This document shows, one piece after another, positions 7,201 through 16,001 of a stretch of 45,212 nt of DNA. Source of the stretch: a virus; IMG/VR virus record IMGVR_UViG_3300035670_000395, positions 1 to 45,212 of that record, one strand, 5' to 3'. Below the pieces are notes generated by a model. That model saw only the letters and a list, made by a program, of their open reading frames with translations, had not been told where the DNA came from and did not search any database. Position numbers and translations under genes: made by a program. Position 1 is the stretch's first letter. Each line of letters begins with the position of its first letter.

Positions 7201-10200
7201 CCTTCACGCCGCGGGCTTTGCGCTCGCCAATAACGTCCATGACGTCCTGCAGGTTGACCCCGCCGGCCTTCTTCAGGTCGTTGATCAATTCGAGGCGGCG
7301 CGTCTCGCCGACCTCGTCTTCGGTCATGTCGTCTTTGATCTCGTAGCGGTAGCCCTTGGCTTTCTTCTTGGATTTCTTTGGAGCAGCCTTGGGTTTTTCC
7401 GCTGGCTCGATCACCTGTGTCTTGGTGACTTCCGCCATGCGCGTTTTCTCGGCCGCAGCCTCTTCCCGCTTGAGCGCACGGTTAGCTTCCTCGCGCGCGG
7501 CGGTGTCGGCTACGGATTCCTCCGCGGCGACGTCTTCCTTCGTCAGCTTCGTGCGCTCGGCTTCCAGCTCGGCCATGCGCTTGAGCAACAGGCGCATCGT
7601 CGGGGCCTTCGTCGGGTCGATGCCGCGCTGTTCTAGGTTGGCGCGGTACGCCTCGATGTGGTCCTTCAGCCCCTGCAGCTTCTCCAAGTTGCTACCGGTC
7701 GCAGCCTGCGGCTGCGCCAGCGGAGCGCCTGAGACACGGACTTCCTCGCCCTTGGCCTTGCGTGCGCCGCCCTTGGCCCGCTTGTCCGGAACCATGTATG
7801 GCTTGGCCAGCGTGTCTTCGAGGCGCTCGGGGGCGAAGTCGGGATTCGCGCTGTTGACGATGTTCTCGTCAAACAGCCGCGGGCCGTCCGGGTCCTGATC
7901 GCGCAGCGTGTTCAGCGTCGGGTCGAAGCCCTCGCCGACGTTGCCTTCCGGTCCCTGCTGGCTCTCGCGGTTCAGCAGATTCGTCTCGACCATGCGGTCG
8001 CCGCGGCCAGAACTCTGTTCTTCCGGAGCCACCGTCGGCGGAACCCAGCCCTCCGCTTTACGTGCCGCAATCTCCTGCGGCGACGCCTGCATCGGCTCGC
8101 TCAGGATGGCACGCTGGTCCGCCGCAGCGTCTGCGCCAAACTGTTCGTCGCGCAGCGCGTCGAATGTCTGGCCGCTTTGCGCCGTCTTCTCAACCAGCCC
8201 GCCGTAGGTCTCGCCGTCGCGCACGACAAGCGACGGACGGAACGCGCCGTTGCGCTCCGACTGATCCGGGACGTACCCGGCGTTCGTCAGCCGTGCGATG
8301 CCGTCTTCATACACGCGCCGCCAGTGCGCCGGGCCATCGACGAACTTCTGATCCGGGTTGCGCTTGCTCCACGACTTCAGACCGAGGTCGAGGATCTGCC
8401 GCGCGTTGAAGTTCTGCACCTTGCCGTTCGGCGCGCGGAACTTGACCATCGCGCCCTTGGCCCCGCCAAACGCCTCGCGCTTGTCAGCGTAGGCAGCGAT
8501 CTCTTCCGACGTGGCAGTCAGGTCGTCGGCCGGCAGAGCCTCGCCGCGCAGCACGAACAGCTTCGACAGCCGCTCGGTCGCGGAGTCCGTGATCTCGCCC
8601 GTGTCGGGGTCAGTTGTCGGGATCGCCTTGCGCAGCAGCGACACGATCTCGTTACTGCGTTGCAACAAGTCTTCGCGCTGCTCCTTCGGCATGTCGCGAT
8701 CCTGAAGCCGCTTCTGGATGTCGTTCAGGTCGTAGCGCAGTCCGCCGATCATGTCGGTCAGGGCCTTGTCCGGGTCCTTGCCACGCTCTTGGGCCCAGTC
8801 GAGCATCGTGCGCACTTTGACCTTCGAGCCCTCAGCCGCTCCCAGCGCGCGGCGGGCCGCACCAGCCTGTGCGCGGTTCTCGTACGGGCGCAGACGGCCC
8901 GTGCCGGCGAAGCGGTAGTTGGCCTTGGGCGTGTACTCCTGCCCGCCTTCCTCGATAGCCGGACCTTCCGGCGCAGCCGCGGTGTCGTCGTCTGCCTCGC
9001 GGTCGCCCCACGACGGCTCACGCGCCGTGTCGTAGATCGTGGTGCGCTCGCCCAGCGTGCCGCTGAAGTCTTCGACGGCCTTGGCGAAGTGTTCCATGAC
9101 GCCGTTGGCCCGCTCGACGTTGCCGTCGAACGCTTCAAGGATCGCCTGCTTGAACTTGGCGTCGTCGCCGCCCGGCGTGTCGCCACGTAGGTAGCGGTCC
9201 ATCGCCTTCGCCAGCGGCTCGGCCAGCCACGTGTGCTTGTTGCCCAGCTGCTGCCGCAGGAAGCTGTGCTTCTTCTTGATGTCGTCTTCAGCCGTGTCCA
9301 CGCCGGGGCGCATCAGGTTGAACTGCTTGCCTTCGTTCAGCGCGTCGACGTCGACCGGCTTGCGCAGGTTCTCCATCGTCTCGGCCGTGTCCTTGCCGAG
9401 GACCGGGTCGAACTTCTCTTTCAGCTTCGTACCGACGCTCTTCGTCGACTCGATGAGGTCGTCCAGCGCCGTCGGTTCGCCCTTTGCTGGAAACAGCTTG
9501 TCGATTGCACTCGACATTCCAACGCCCGCATCGCGCGCTGCGTGGCCGGCGAGGGACATGCCAGCGAACGGGGTTGCGCCCAGCGTGCCTTGCAGAAACG
9601 CCTCGCGCAACTCCATGTTGTCTTCGCTGGTGTCGCGCCCCGGAACCATGTAGTCCTGCGCAAGCTGTCCGACCCGCTGTTGCGCCAGCTCGGTGCCGCC
9701 TTCCGCCAGCATGTGTCCACCAGCGCGAGCGGGCATCGTTGCCGCTTTCATCAACGGGCGCAGCGGACCGCGACCAAAGATGTTCATGAACGGCACCGCC
9801 TCGATGGCGGTATTCACTGCGCCTTTAGTGGCCGCGCCACTCAGCATGGTCGCAGTGTCGGGCTGCTGGATGCTGGGGTCAAAGCGAGTCGCTGCAACTG
9901 ACTCGCCCATTTCCATCGGAAACATCGTGGCGAGGCCAACCCGCGGACTGCGAGTCAGCAGCGTCGCCGCTACGCCCGGAGCCGTCGATGCCAGTCCTTG
10001 TCCGGCAGCGCCCGCAGCGTAATCGAGAAAGTCGCCAACACCATTGACCTTGTCCCAGTTGTTGACGATGGGCGCGGCCTGTCCGGCGCGGCGCAGCAGC
10101 CCTCGCGACGTGTCGTAGGAACGCGTGGGGTCGCCGCCCATCGCTTCCTGAAAGGCACCCGCAGTAGCGTTGTAGCCGCCACCGAAAGCGCCAAGCAAGC

Positions 10201-10321
10201 CAGAAGTTACGCCCCGGCCGAACTCACCGCCCGAGGAATCGACACCGCGTACCGCCTGTTCGTACGGGGTAAGCGGGCGCTCCTCTTCAGGCGGAAGAGA
10301 GTAAAGCCGAAGCCCCGCCAT
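4202..10321 (-). CDS. Giant internal virion/ejection protein with polyvalent-type C-terminus (2039 aa)
   Basis: The first 270 residues are Gly/Ala-rich with amphipathic hydrophobic helices (LDYAAGAAGQGLASTAPGVA), as in proteins ejected with DNA. The middle is long, charged and partly coiled-coil (residues about 480-560 and 880-990). Around residues 1211-1215 lies H-E-A-V-H in an AHHEAVHDFFAAL context, a zincin-like HExxH motif. From about residue 1680 on, hydrophobic helices (NIVLLPLALVNNFMDVLQIG, SFPAIALMMYVPFAMVTDL) and HLKQFTYSFQQ resemble the C-terminal domain found at the end of large phage polyvalent proteins (LPD38-like, from memory). Such proteins are thought to enter the cell with the genome. 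Its stop lies four bases before the GNAT gene; its ATG overlaps the upstream stop. Confidence 0.75.
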   Translation of the reverse strand: MAGLRLYSLPPEEERPLTPYEQAVRGVDSSGGEFGRGVTSGLLGAFGGGYNATAGAFQEAMGGDPTRSYDTSRGLLRRAGQAAPIVNNWDKVNGVGDFLDYAAGAAGQGLASTAPGVAATLLTRSPRVGLATMFPMEMGESVAATRFDPSIQQPDTATMLSGAATKGAVNTAIEAVPFMNIFGRGPLRPLMKAATMPARAGGHMLAEGGTELAQQRVGQLAQDYMVPGRDTSEDNMELREAFLQGTLGATPFAGMSLAGHAARDAGVGMSSAIDKLFPAKGEPTALDDLIESTKSVGTKLKEKFDPVLGKDTAETMENLRKPVDVDALNEGKQFNLMRPGVDTAEDDIKKKHSFLRQQLGNKHTWLAEPLAKAMDRYLRGDTPGGDDAKFKQAILEAFDGNVERANGVMEHFAKAVEDFSGTLGERTTIYDTAREPSWGDREADDDTAAAPEGPAIEEGGQEYTPKANYRFAGTGRLRPYENRAQAGAARRALGAAEGSKVKVRTMLDWAQERGKDPDKALTDMIGGLRYDLNDIQKRLQDRDMPKEQREDLLQRSNEIVSLLRKAIPTTDPDTGEITDSATERLSKLFVLRGEALPADDLTATSEEIAAYADKREAFGGAKGAMVKFRAPNGKVQNFNARQILDLGLKSWSKRNPDQKFVDGPAHWRRVYEDGIARLTNAGYVPDQSERNGAFRPSLVVRDGETYGGLVEKTAQSGQTFDALRDEQFGADAAADQRAILSEPMQASPQEIAARKAEGWVPPTVAPEEQSSGRGDRMVETNLLNRESQQGPEGNVGEGFDPTLNTLRDQDPDGPRLFDENIVNSANPDFAPERLEDTLAKPYMVPDKRAKGGARKAKGEEVRVSGAPLAQPQAATGSNLEKLQGLKDHIEAYRANLEQRGIDPTKAPTMRLLLKRMAELEAERTKLTKEDVAAEESVADTAAREEANRALKREEAAAEKTRMAEVTKTQVIEPAEKPKAAPKKSKKKAKGYRYEIKDDMTEDEVGETRRLELINDLKKAGGVNLQDVMDVIGERKARGVKVMPGLFTKTGMRVDMLAEWMAENGYIADESETDKAWDIVRAATDKQGVFKIEDQDDLGRRRFEERANKEYSRMDLSGGAGQKLTADERQALIKEIVRLRGTQLQIAFKEFAQMGPAKLDAKGNPILDANGDPVRQGASGEWSKDKTAAHAQKIITLAVDIGFSNAMSVAHHEAVHDFFAALRSADSSPEMRNIAMTIERVAELPHIRKQLETLLKKHPEALEQLKNPEERAAYLFQFWKAGLIKDLAPSARNWFERLLKFLRDVLGIVSLEEKGEKLMLALDAGKFTDASTVGRVVAQMKLETAGDKLQRVAPALWHVGNVVMASVTDRMRLTEVPAIMAIADRLHRDVSRQTGMRDDRRPGATKADRRNDPTEQTDFLDAKQRASGIWYSQLLNLFQGADKFQIADALEALQSQEDSTDPMVVKIRAFLKRFHEYLSKADVMVMDDSPYEKIDSKGKTVWVSGDAARRWVPIAERQVGNYFPRSWDREKIMAHKDAFVDLIVQKGREGNKTVTRERALEIFDTMTSAEQDEIADGAAFTPYLMSANTRALRFITKDNAKDFAKFQKKDMVAILSTYTYQAVHRAEFTRYFGHDGQWIREKLAEAEAQGATPEQMATARKGVEAMLGSLGRDMTEGTRKLMTSLMAYENIVLLPLALVNNFMDVLQIGLRTGDLTESFNAMKQGVIGLKRQIMREGPDEAEQFSRLLGMIDENVELASYGMLYDGHFMGGMAKKVSDKFFRWNGMATWNTRMRVAATQAGVRFIERHADKALKGDEQSIRWLKELGLEKSDVRRDSNGKPMFKREDWAQKLNKPVDSKEVIAAADRMQKALFLFVDSAVIRPSAAHRPIWGSDPHWMLVFHLKQFTYSFQQVVLKYTRKELQHGNSFPAIALMMYVPFAMVTDLTRSAIVGRPIDFSLSGLMGSAVRNSAVLGTGTFGIDAWNDLGKNQVPGASFLGPTAGHAIQLLQTIAGSPQDSMSQAVLRSLPASPILRGIDARI

Positions 10322-13011
10322 TAACGACCCCCGTTACGAAGAATCCGTTCACGCTCTTCTTGTTGAAGCCGGTCAGCGCGGCGGGCCCCTTCCAGCGAAG
10401 GCGTCTGCCCAGTCCACACTTGCCAGCTCGGACCGGCCTTGTCCGTACCGTCGCCGACGACTTGCTGATACGACTGCTCGCCGGTGTTGGAGTAGTACGT
10501 GTCGCCGAAGCGCCCGCGCTCGAAGCGATTCGGCTCGTAGTCCAGCACGTTGTCGCTCCGGAAGCTGCGCCCGCGTACGCCAACGGATTCAAGCAGCTGG
10601 TTGATGAGCGCTGCGTTTTCGCCGTCGATCTTCTCTTTGCGGTCCGCAAGCTTGTAGATCTCAGTACGAATGTTCGGGTCGAGCTGCGACAGGTCGATGC
10701 CGTTTTTGCCGACGGTTGCTGCAGCCGTGCGGTAGATCCGGTTGAACCGCTCTTGGTTCTCGGCCGTGTTGCCGTCTTTGACGTTAAGGCCCACGAAGTC
10801 CTTCAGCTCATCGCGCATAACCGTGGCACGGCGGTCGCCCGTTTCCATGTTGGCTTTGGCCGCATCGAGCCGCAGGCGCGCGCGGTTGCTGCCCGCAACG
10901 GAATCCACACCGTATCGTTCGGTGTCGTCACGGCGCATGCCGAGGTCGTACGTCATGTTCTGGCCGCGCTGCTGCGTGCGGTCGCCGCGCAGGCCGAGGT
11001 CGTAGGACAAATCCTGCCCGCGGGTACGCGTCTGGTTGTCCAGCGCGTTGCGCTTTTCTTCGGACTTGTTGTTCAACATGGCCGTTTGCTGCGCGCGCAA
11101 ACCGGCGGGGATCGGCCCGCTGCCGGCGCGCGTCATCGCCAGACGCAAGTTGTAGTCGTCCGACTCTTCCTGCCGCTGCGCTGCAGTCTTGCCGAAGGCG
11201 TCGGTCTCGGCTGCTGCGGACGTGTCGCGAAACTCGCTCGGCGAGCCTTGCGGCTGGGAGTCGATCATCGATTGTCGAATCGCGTTGGCGCGCGCCATGG
11301 ATTCGAGGTTGCGCTGCATGTCGTAGCCGGGGCCGTTGCCCGGGCCACCCGAGGCCGCGAAGTTGTTGACCCGACCGCCCGGGCGCGACGCCGTGCCGTA
11401 CACGTCGGCGTTGCCGCCATAGTTGCCGAAGTTGATGTACGCACCCGGATCAGGACGTGCGCTGCGCAATATGTCACCGCGCATGTTCTGCGGCACCGGC
11501 GGACGCGACGGATCGTCCACGCCCATATCAATCAGCGCCCGACGCACGTCAGGATTCGCACCGGCAGGACCAGCCGCGGCAAGAGCGGGACCGGCGGGTT
11601 GCGCGCCTTCGGGCGGGTTCAGCCGCGGCGCTTGATCGACCAGACCGAACGAGGCGTTGCTGGCGATGTTGCGCAGCGCGCCAGCGCCGCGGACGTAGAA
11701 CTCCTTGGCCATGTCCCACGCGCTGTTGTCGCGGTCGAGCGTAACACCCATGTTCCGCGCTTGCGCGTCCACGTCCATGTCGGCGGTGGCAGGAATTGCG
11801 GAGCCAATAGCGAGCGGAGCGCCGAGTTTGCCGGCCGCACCGACGAGCTTGGTCGACGCCTTGGCACCGAAGCCCGACGGCTGATACCACTTCGGCGCGC
11901 CGCCTACCGGGGGCTTGCCACCACCTCCGCCACCTCCGCCCGGGGGCGACGGCGGGGTTCCGCCACCACCACCGGGGGCCACAGTCTGCGTCGAAGACGC
12001 AATCGAGCCCGGCATCCGCGCGCGATTCGCCGCGGCGCGCTGTGTAACGTCCTGATACGCCGGGTCGCTGGCAGCACGTGCCTTGGCGAAGTCATTCAGC
12101 GTGGCGTCGGCCACGGTCACGCCCTTCACCGACGGGGCGACGCCGGGGATTTTCTCCACCGCACCCTGTACTGCGCCGAGGGCCGGACCCACACGCCCGC
12201 CGACGTTTGCCGCGGCGGCTCTTCCAGCAGCTGCGCCGTCCTCTGCGCCAACGGAAGCAGCACCACGCAGGTCGCCGACGACTTCTCTCACCTTCGGCCC
12301 AGCGACGTCGATGCCACGGCGCAGAGCGCTAGTGGCCTTGTTGCGCCACGCCTCGTACCGGGAACCGAGGTTCGACGGCGCAGCGGACTGCACCGGTGTC
12401 GCCGGCTTGGCGGGCTTGGTGCCGCCCGCCGCTTCGAAATCAGCGGCAGTCGCTTCCACCACGTCGGTGTTGCCAAGCGCCTTCTTCAGACCCCAGCCAG
12501 CCGCAGCGTGCGGCACGCCGCCAATGACTTTCGGGCCGGGCTCGCGGCCCGTGGTCTCACGTACCAGCTCGTCCAGCTCTTCCGCGCCGCCAAGCGCGTC
12601 GACGGTCTCCCACGGCAGCACATATTCGCCGTTCGACAGCTGCACGCGCTCGCCTTGCGGGCCCTTCGCCGGCACTTTGTCGTCCCGCGGACCGCCGGGG
12701 CCCTTCACCTCGCCGCCGTCCTTCATGCCCAGCTTGCGCAGGGCGCTGCCGACCGGGCCACCGATAGGGACGCCGAACACGCGAGCGGGCTTCTCGATGG
12801 GCTTTGCGGGGGCCGGCGCAGGAGCGGGCGCTACAGGCTTCGTCGCCACCGCGGGCTGCGCCGTAGGCGCGCCGTTCACCGCAGCGTCGATCTGGTTATG
12901 CCGGTTGCGCAGACCCGTGGCAGCGGTGCCGACGAGCCCGCCATCCGCGTACATACGCAGACCGCGCTTGGTGTTGAAGTCCTGCGTGACGTTCGATTTG
13001 ACCTTCTTCAT
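10321..13011 (-). CDS. Large Gly/Pro-rich virion protein (896 aa)
   Basis: The N-terminus carries MYADGGLV and later GERVQLSNGEYVLPWETVDALGG (two parts of a motif seen in many phage internal proteins with 'DGEYVLP'). A Pro/Ala run (PVAPAPAPAPAKPIEKPA) and a poly-Gly stretch near residue 350 form flexible linkers. The C-terminal third is helical and charged, with near-duplicate segments RGQDLSYDLGLRGDRTQ and RGQNMTYDLGMRRDDTE. No enzyme motif is seen. It is coupled to the 2039-residue protein gene by a one-base overlap (TAATG), so the two probably form part of the same internal or ejection complex; that role is inferred. Confidence 0.65.
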   Translation of the reverse strand: MKKVKSNVTQDFNTKRGLRMYADGGLVGTAATGLRNRHNQIDAAVNGAPTAQPAVATKPVAPAPAPAPAKPIEKPARVFGVPIGGPVGSALRKLGMKDGGEVKGPGGPRDDKVPAKGPQGERVQLSNGEYVLPWETVDALGGAEELDELVRETTGREPGPKVIGGVPHAAAGWGLKKALGNTDVVEATAADFEAAGGTKPAKPATPVQSAAPSNLGSRYEAWRNKATSALRRGIDVAGPKVREVVGDLRGAASVGAEDGAAAGRAAAANVGGRVGPALGAVQGAVEKIPGVAPSVKGVTVADATLNDFAKARAASDPAYQDVTQRAAANRARMPGSIASSTQTVAPGGGGGTPPSPPGGGGGGGGKPPVGGAPKWYQPSGFGAKASTKLVGAAGKLGAPLAIGSAIPATADMDVDAQARNMGVTLDRDNSAWDMAKEFYVRGAGALRNIASNASFGLVDQAPRLNPPEGAQPAGPALAAAGPAGANPDVRRALIDMGVDDPSRPPVPQNMRGDILRSARPDPGAYINFGNYGGNADVYGTASRPGGRVNNFAASGGPGNGPGYDMQRNLESMARANAIRQSMIDSQPQGSPSEFRDTSAAAETDAFGKTAAQRQEESDDYNLRLAMTRAGSGPIPAGLRAQQTAMLNNKSEEKRNALDNQTRTRGQDLSYDLGLRGDRTQQRGQNMTYDLGMRRDDTERYGVDSVAGSNRARLRLDAAKANMETGDRRATVMRDELKDFVGLNVKDGNTAENQERFNRIYRTAAATVGKNGIDLSQLDPNIRTEIYKLADRKEKIDGENAALINQLLESVGVRGRSFRSDNVLDYEPNRFERGRFGDTYYSNTGEQSYQQVVGDGTDKAGPSWQVWTGQTPSLEGARRADRLQQEERERILRNGGR

Positions 13012-13019
13012 CCACCCAC

Positions 13020-14903
13020 CTACGCGTAGTTGTAGTTGTAGTTGTAGTTGAGAGAGTCAGAGCCCTGACCCTGCCCAGATACACCCATACTGATATTCCG
13101 CGCGCTCATCGCGCCCGCGGCAAGCTGCGCCGCGTACTGCGCCATCGTCCGCAGGCTTTCCAGATTCAGCCGTGCCAGCTCGATGATCCGGCTGGTCTCG
13201 CCGTCGTACTTCTTCAGTTCTACTTCGTACCGCGCAATGGCGTTGCGCAGGCTCGCCTCAAGCCGCTTGACGTCCAGCTCGCGGGTGGCGACGTTGTTCT
13301 GCAGCTCGGTGCCATACGACTGCACATCAGCTGCGTACTTCGACACCAGCGCGCGGAACTGCTCCGCTTGGGCGGTTATGCGGTCTCGCTCGGCCGTGAC
13401 CTTCACCGCGAACTGCTGCGTATCGAGCTTGGCCTTCTCGATCTTCGCGTCGATCTTCTTCATCGACAGCGTGCCGGCTACGTCGAGGGCTTGTACGCGG
13501 GAAGCGTAGGCCCGGGCTTCAGCTTCGAGGATTCCGGCCTTGGCCGACTCTCCCTTGACCTGTGTTTCGTACGCTTCGAAGCGGGTCTTGTCGGCGTCGA
13601 GGCGAGCGGCATAGGCTTGGATGTCTCCCCGGTAAGCGTCGATCTGTGCCTTGACGATCTCGGTCTGCACTTTCGCGCCTTCCATGGTCGCGACGTAGGC
13701 TTTGACCTTGGTCTCGACAGCGCCCAGCTGCGCGGTGTAGATGTCCACGACTTGCTGGTTCAGCTGGCCGATGGCTTTCTGCGCCTCGATGCGCGCCCGG
13801 AACTCTTCGAGCTTCGTAAGTGCGGCGTCGATCAGGATCTTGAACACCTGTGCCGCTACGTTGTACGCCTGCGTGCGGATGTTGAACGCCTGTACTTCGG
13901 CGTTGAACACAGAGATCGCGGACTCCACACGGAATTTCGTAATGTCCAGCAAGCGGGTCATCACGTTGGTGAAGGCTTGGAAATTGATCTGTTCCAGCGC
14001 CAGCCCGCGCTCGATAGCGACGTTCAGCTGAGATATCAGCAGTTCGTGGCTCTTGATGTAGATCTCGCGGTTGGTCGCGTTGGCCTTTAGCTGGCTGTCC
14101 TCGATGACCGCGTTGACCTGTTTCACCAGCATGCCGGGCGGCATGGAGTAGCCGCGGCCAGCAAACGCCTCGTACGCTTCCTTTACAGCCGTCGATGCAG
14201 CGGTCGCATCGCGCCCGCGGGTGCGTTCGAACAGGGCGGCTTCGACGGCCGGGGGCAAGCCACGCGAGCCCGCCATCATTTCCTTGACGCGCAGCCAGAT
14301 CTCGTTGAACTGCTCGCTGTCGTAGGCAGGCTCGGCCCACGCCACATTCGTGTCCGGCGCTTGCGCCGTCAGCACCGGCATGGTCTCGGTGAACGTCGGC
14401 AGCGTCGGGAACACGAACTCCGGAATGACGATGGGGGTGAGCGCACCCATGCTCGGCAGGCTCAGATCGGGAGCCACCGGCAGGGTAATAGCGCCGTCGA
14501 CGTCGGGGCGCAGCGGCAGGCCGCTGGTGTCGATGGGGGCAGGCGCGTTGGGGAGATTCAGCCCGAGAACGCTCGGATTGAATTCCGGCACCGAGGTGAT
14601 CAGCGCCGCGATATCCGCCGCCAGATCCAGCGTGGCGGGATCGGCCGGCATGTTCATGCCGACCAGATCGATTGCCGGGCCAGTCGGCTTGGTGACGTTC
14701 AGCAGCGCCGACGCCGGTAGCGCCGCCGGGTCCGAAAACGAGCTGATCGGCGGCAGCACCGGCAAAGGCGCTGCGGCCAGTGACCCCAGCACGGACTCGA
14801 AGAGGGCCTTGTACTCGTCGGTGTCGGTATTGAGGCGCTCAAGCTCGTCTACGACGCCGTCGTAGACCTTGTCGATGAAGAATTCTTGCGGGGGCAACGG
14901 CAT
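13020..14903 (-). CDS. Coiled-coil virion structural protein with NY-repeat tail (627 aa)
   Basis: Residues 1-190 are Pro/Leu-rich and low in charge (PLPVLPPISSF). From about residue 195 to 600 the protein is a long helical, heptad-like region (EFRARIEAQKAIGQLNQQVV, KTRFEAYETQVKGESAKAG). It ends in LNYNYNYNYA, encoded by a run of six-base repeats (13024-13047). The size, helical content and position before the ejection-type proteins suggest an internal virion or tail-core protein. I do not recognise a named family. It sits eight bases upstream of the 896-residue protein gene and directly after the stop of the 365-residue protein gene. Confidence 0.6.
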   Translation of the reverse strand: MPLPPQEFFIDKVYDGVVDELERLNTDTDEYKALFESVLGSLAAAPLPVLPPISSFSDPAALPASALLNVTKPTGPAIDLVGMNMPADPATLDLAADIAALITSVPEFNPSVLGLNLPNAPAPIDTSGLPLRPDVDGAITLPVAPDLSLPSMGALTPIVIPEFVFPTLPTFTETMPVLTAQAPDTNVAWAEPAYDSEQFNEIWLRVKEMMAGSRGLPPAVEAALFERTRGRDATAASTAVKEAYEAFAGRGYSMPPGMLVKQVNAVIEDSQLKANATNREIYIKSHELLISQLNVAIERGLALEQINFQAFTNVMTRLLDITKFRVESAISVFNAEVQAFNIRTQAYNVAAQVFKILIDAALTKLEEFRARIEAQKAIGQLNQQVVDIYTAQLGAVETKVKAYVATMEGAKVQTEIVKAQIDAYRGDIQAYAARLDADKTRFEAYETQVKGESAKAGILEAEARAYASRVQALDVAGTLSMKKIDAKIEKAKLDTQQFAVKVTAERDRITAQAEQFRALVSKYAADVQSYGTELQNNVATRELDVKRLEASLRNAIARYEVELKKYDGETSRIIELARLNLESLRTMAQYAAQLAAGAMSARNISMGVSGQGQGSDSLNYNYNYNYA

Positions 14904-16001
14904 TTAGATGCGCCTCGTCGAGACGTCCGCGTCGATCAACGCGGTGTCGATGTAGAAATAACCACCGCCCGTGTTCTCCACTTGGTACTTGAAGTACCGG
15001 CTACGCAGGCCCCGACCTAGCATCAGCCGCCCCGGAAGCATGGAGTCGGCCAGCTGCGCGGGCATGACGTACGGATAGCCGAAGTCTTGCCCGCTCTTCG
15101 TGACGAACATTGTAACAGTAAGTGGTTGCTCACTTGTATATCCCAGATAGAGGGATCGGGGCAGTTTGAGATGGTCATCGCCAAGATCCGACCACAGGGA
15201 CGTGAACGTGGCCCCGGACACCGCCACCGCTTGGTCAAACTTGGTAAGCCCCGTCAGAGCCCCGGTGTACCGGTAGCCCCCCAGCGCAGCCAGCGACGCC
15301 CCCATGGGGAGCCGGTCGTACTTGCTCATCTGCCAGCCGTCGGTGTTCGCCGTCCACGCTTCGGAAGACGTCGGGACCAGCGAATCCTCAACGTACAAGA
15401 GATCCTCGGTCACGCTGGACGAGGTCTGGGCGCTGGGCAGCGCCGCGTCGGTGATTTCCAGCTCGTCGTCCAGCTCGATGCCGACACGAGCGGCTTGGGT
15501 AACCACCTCCGCCGCGGCCAGAGCGTCAAAAACCTGCCGCAGAATTTGGGAGCTGAAGGTTACGGAATCCGTGATCTGGGCGGCTTCCAGTAAGGTTGCC
15601 TTCTTACTGACATAAGCCGCGTCCAGCGCTTCGAGCCCGTCCAGCAGTGTCTTGGTGGCAATTGTCTTGGGGGTAACCGTTTCCGTGGCGCTGCGCGTGT
15701 CCTGCACCAGCAGGTAGCGGCTGATCTGCTGCGTTTCGGCGTACTTGGGCGTTTCGCTGATCAGCACCCGCGCAACGGACTGCACGGAGTCCGTAATCTT
15801 CGGTGTTTCCGTCAGGTGCGACGTAAGCTTGAGGGCCGGGACGGAATCCGCAGCCGCGCGAACTTCATATAGCCACGAGGCAATACGCCCAACCGTTGCC
15901 GCGTCGGACATAGTGCCGAGATGGTCGATGAAGAACGGACCAGCGACGTAATATTCTACGAGGTTGTATTCGTCAGCAATTTCTTCGAACTCAGTCGCCA
16001 T
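14904..16001 (-). CDS. Virion protein with degenerate ITDS repeats (365 aa)
   Basis: Residues about 60-215 hold imperfect repeats of roughly 16-17 residues around I-T-D-S and S-E-T (ETPKITDSV, EAAQITDSV, ELEITDAAL), separated by hydrophobic positions. The C-terminal 150 residues are beta-rich with many aromatics (GGGYFYIDTAL) and may be a globular binding domain. The stop directly abuts the next start (TAAATG) and its own start overlaps the previous gene by 11 bases. An appendage or tail location is inferred from context; no catalytic motif was seen. Confidence 0.55.
   Translation of the reverse strand: MATEFEEIADEYNLVEYYVAGPFFIDHLGTMSDAATVGRIASWLYEVRAAADSVPALKLTSHLTETPKITDSVQSVARVLISETPKYAETQQISRYLLVQDTRSATETVTPKTIATKTLLDGLEALDAAYVSKKATLLEAAQITDSVTFSSQILRQVFDALAAAEVVTQAARVGIELDDELEITDAALPSAQTSSSVTEDLLYVEDSLVPTSSEAWTANTDGWQMSKYDRLPMGASLAALGGYRYTGALTGLTKFDQAVAVSGATFTSLWSDLGDDHLKLPRSLYLGYTSEQPLTVTMFVTKSGQDFGYPYVMPAQLADSMLPGRLMLGRGLRSRYFKYQVENTGGGYFYIDTALIDADVSTRRI

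Noticed and set aside
10360-13029. Open + strand frame of 889 codons opposite the 896-residue gene
   Set aside because: It mirrors the real gene in codon phase, has no ribosome binding site or family pattern, and is explained by low stop-codon frequency in GC-rich antisense DNA.
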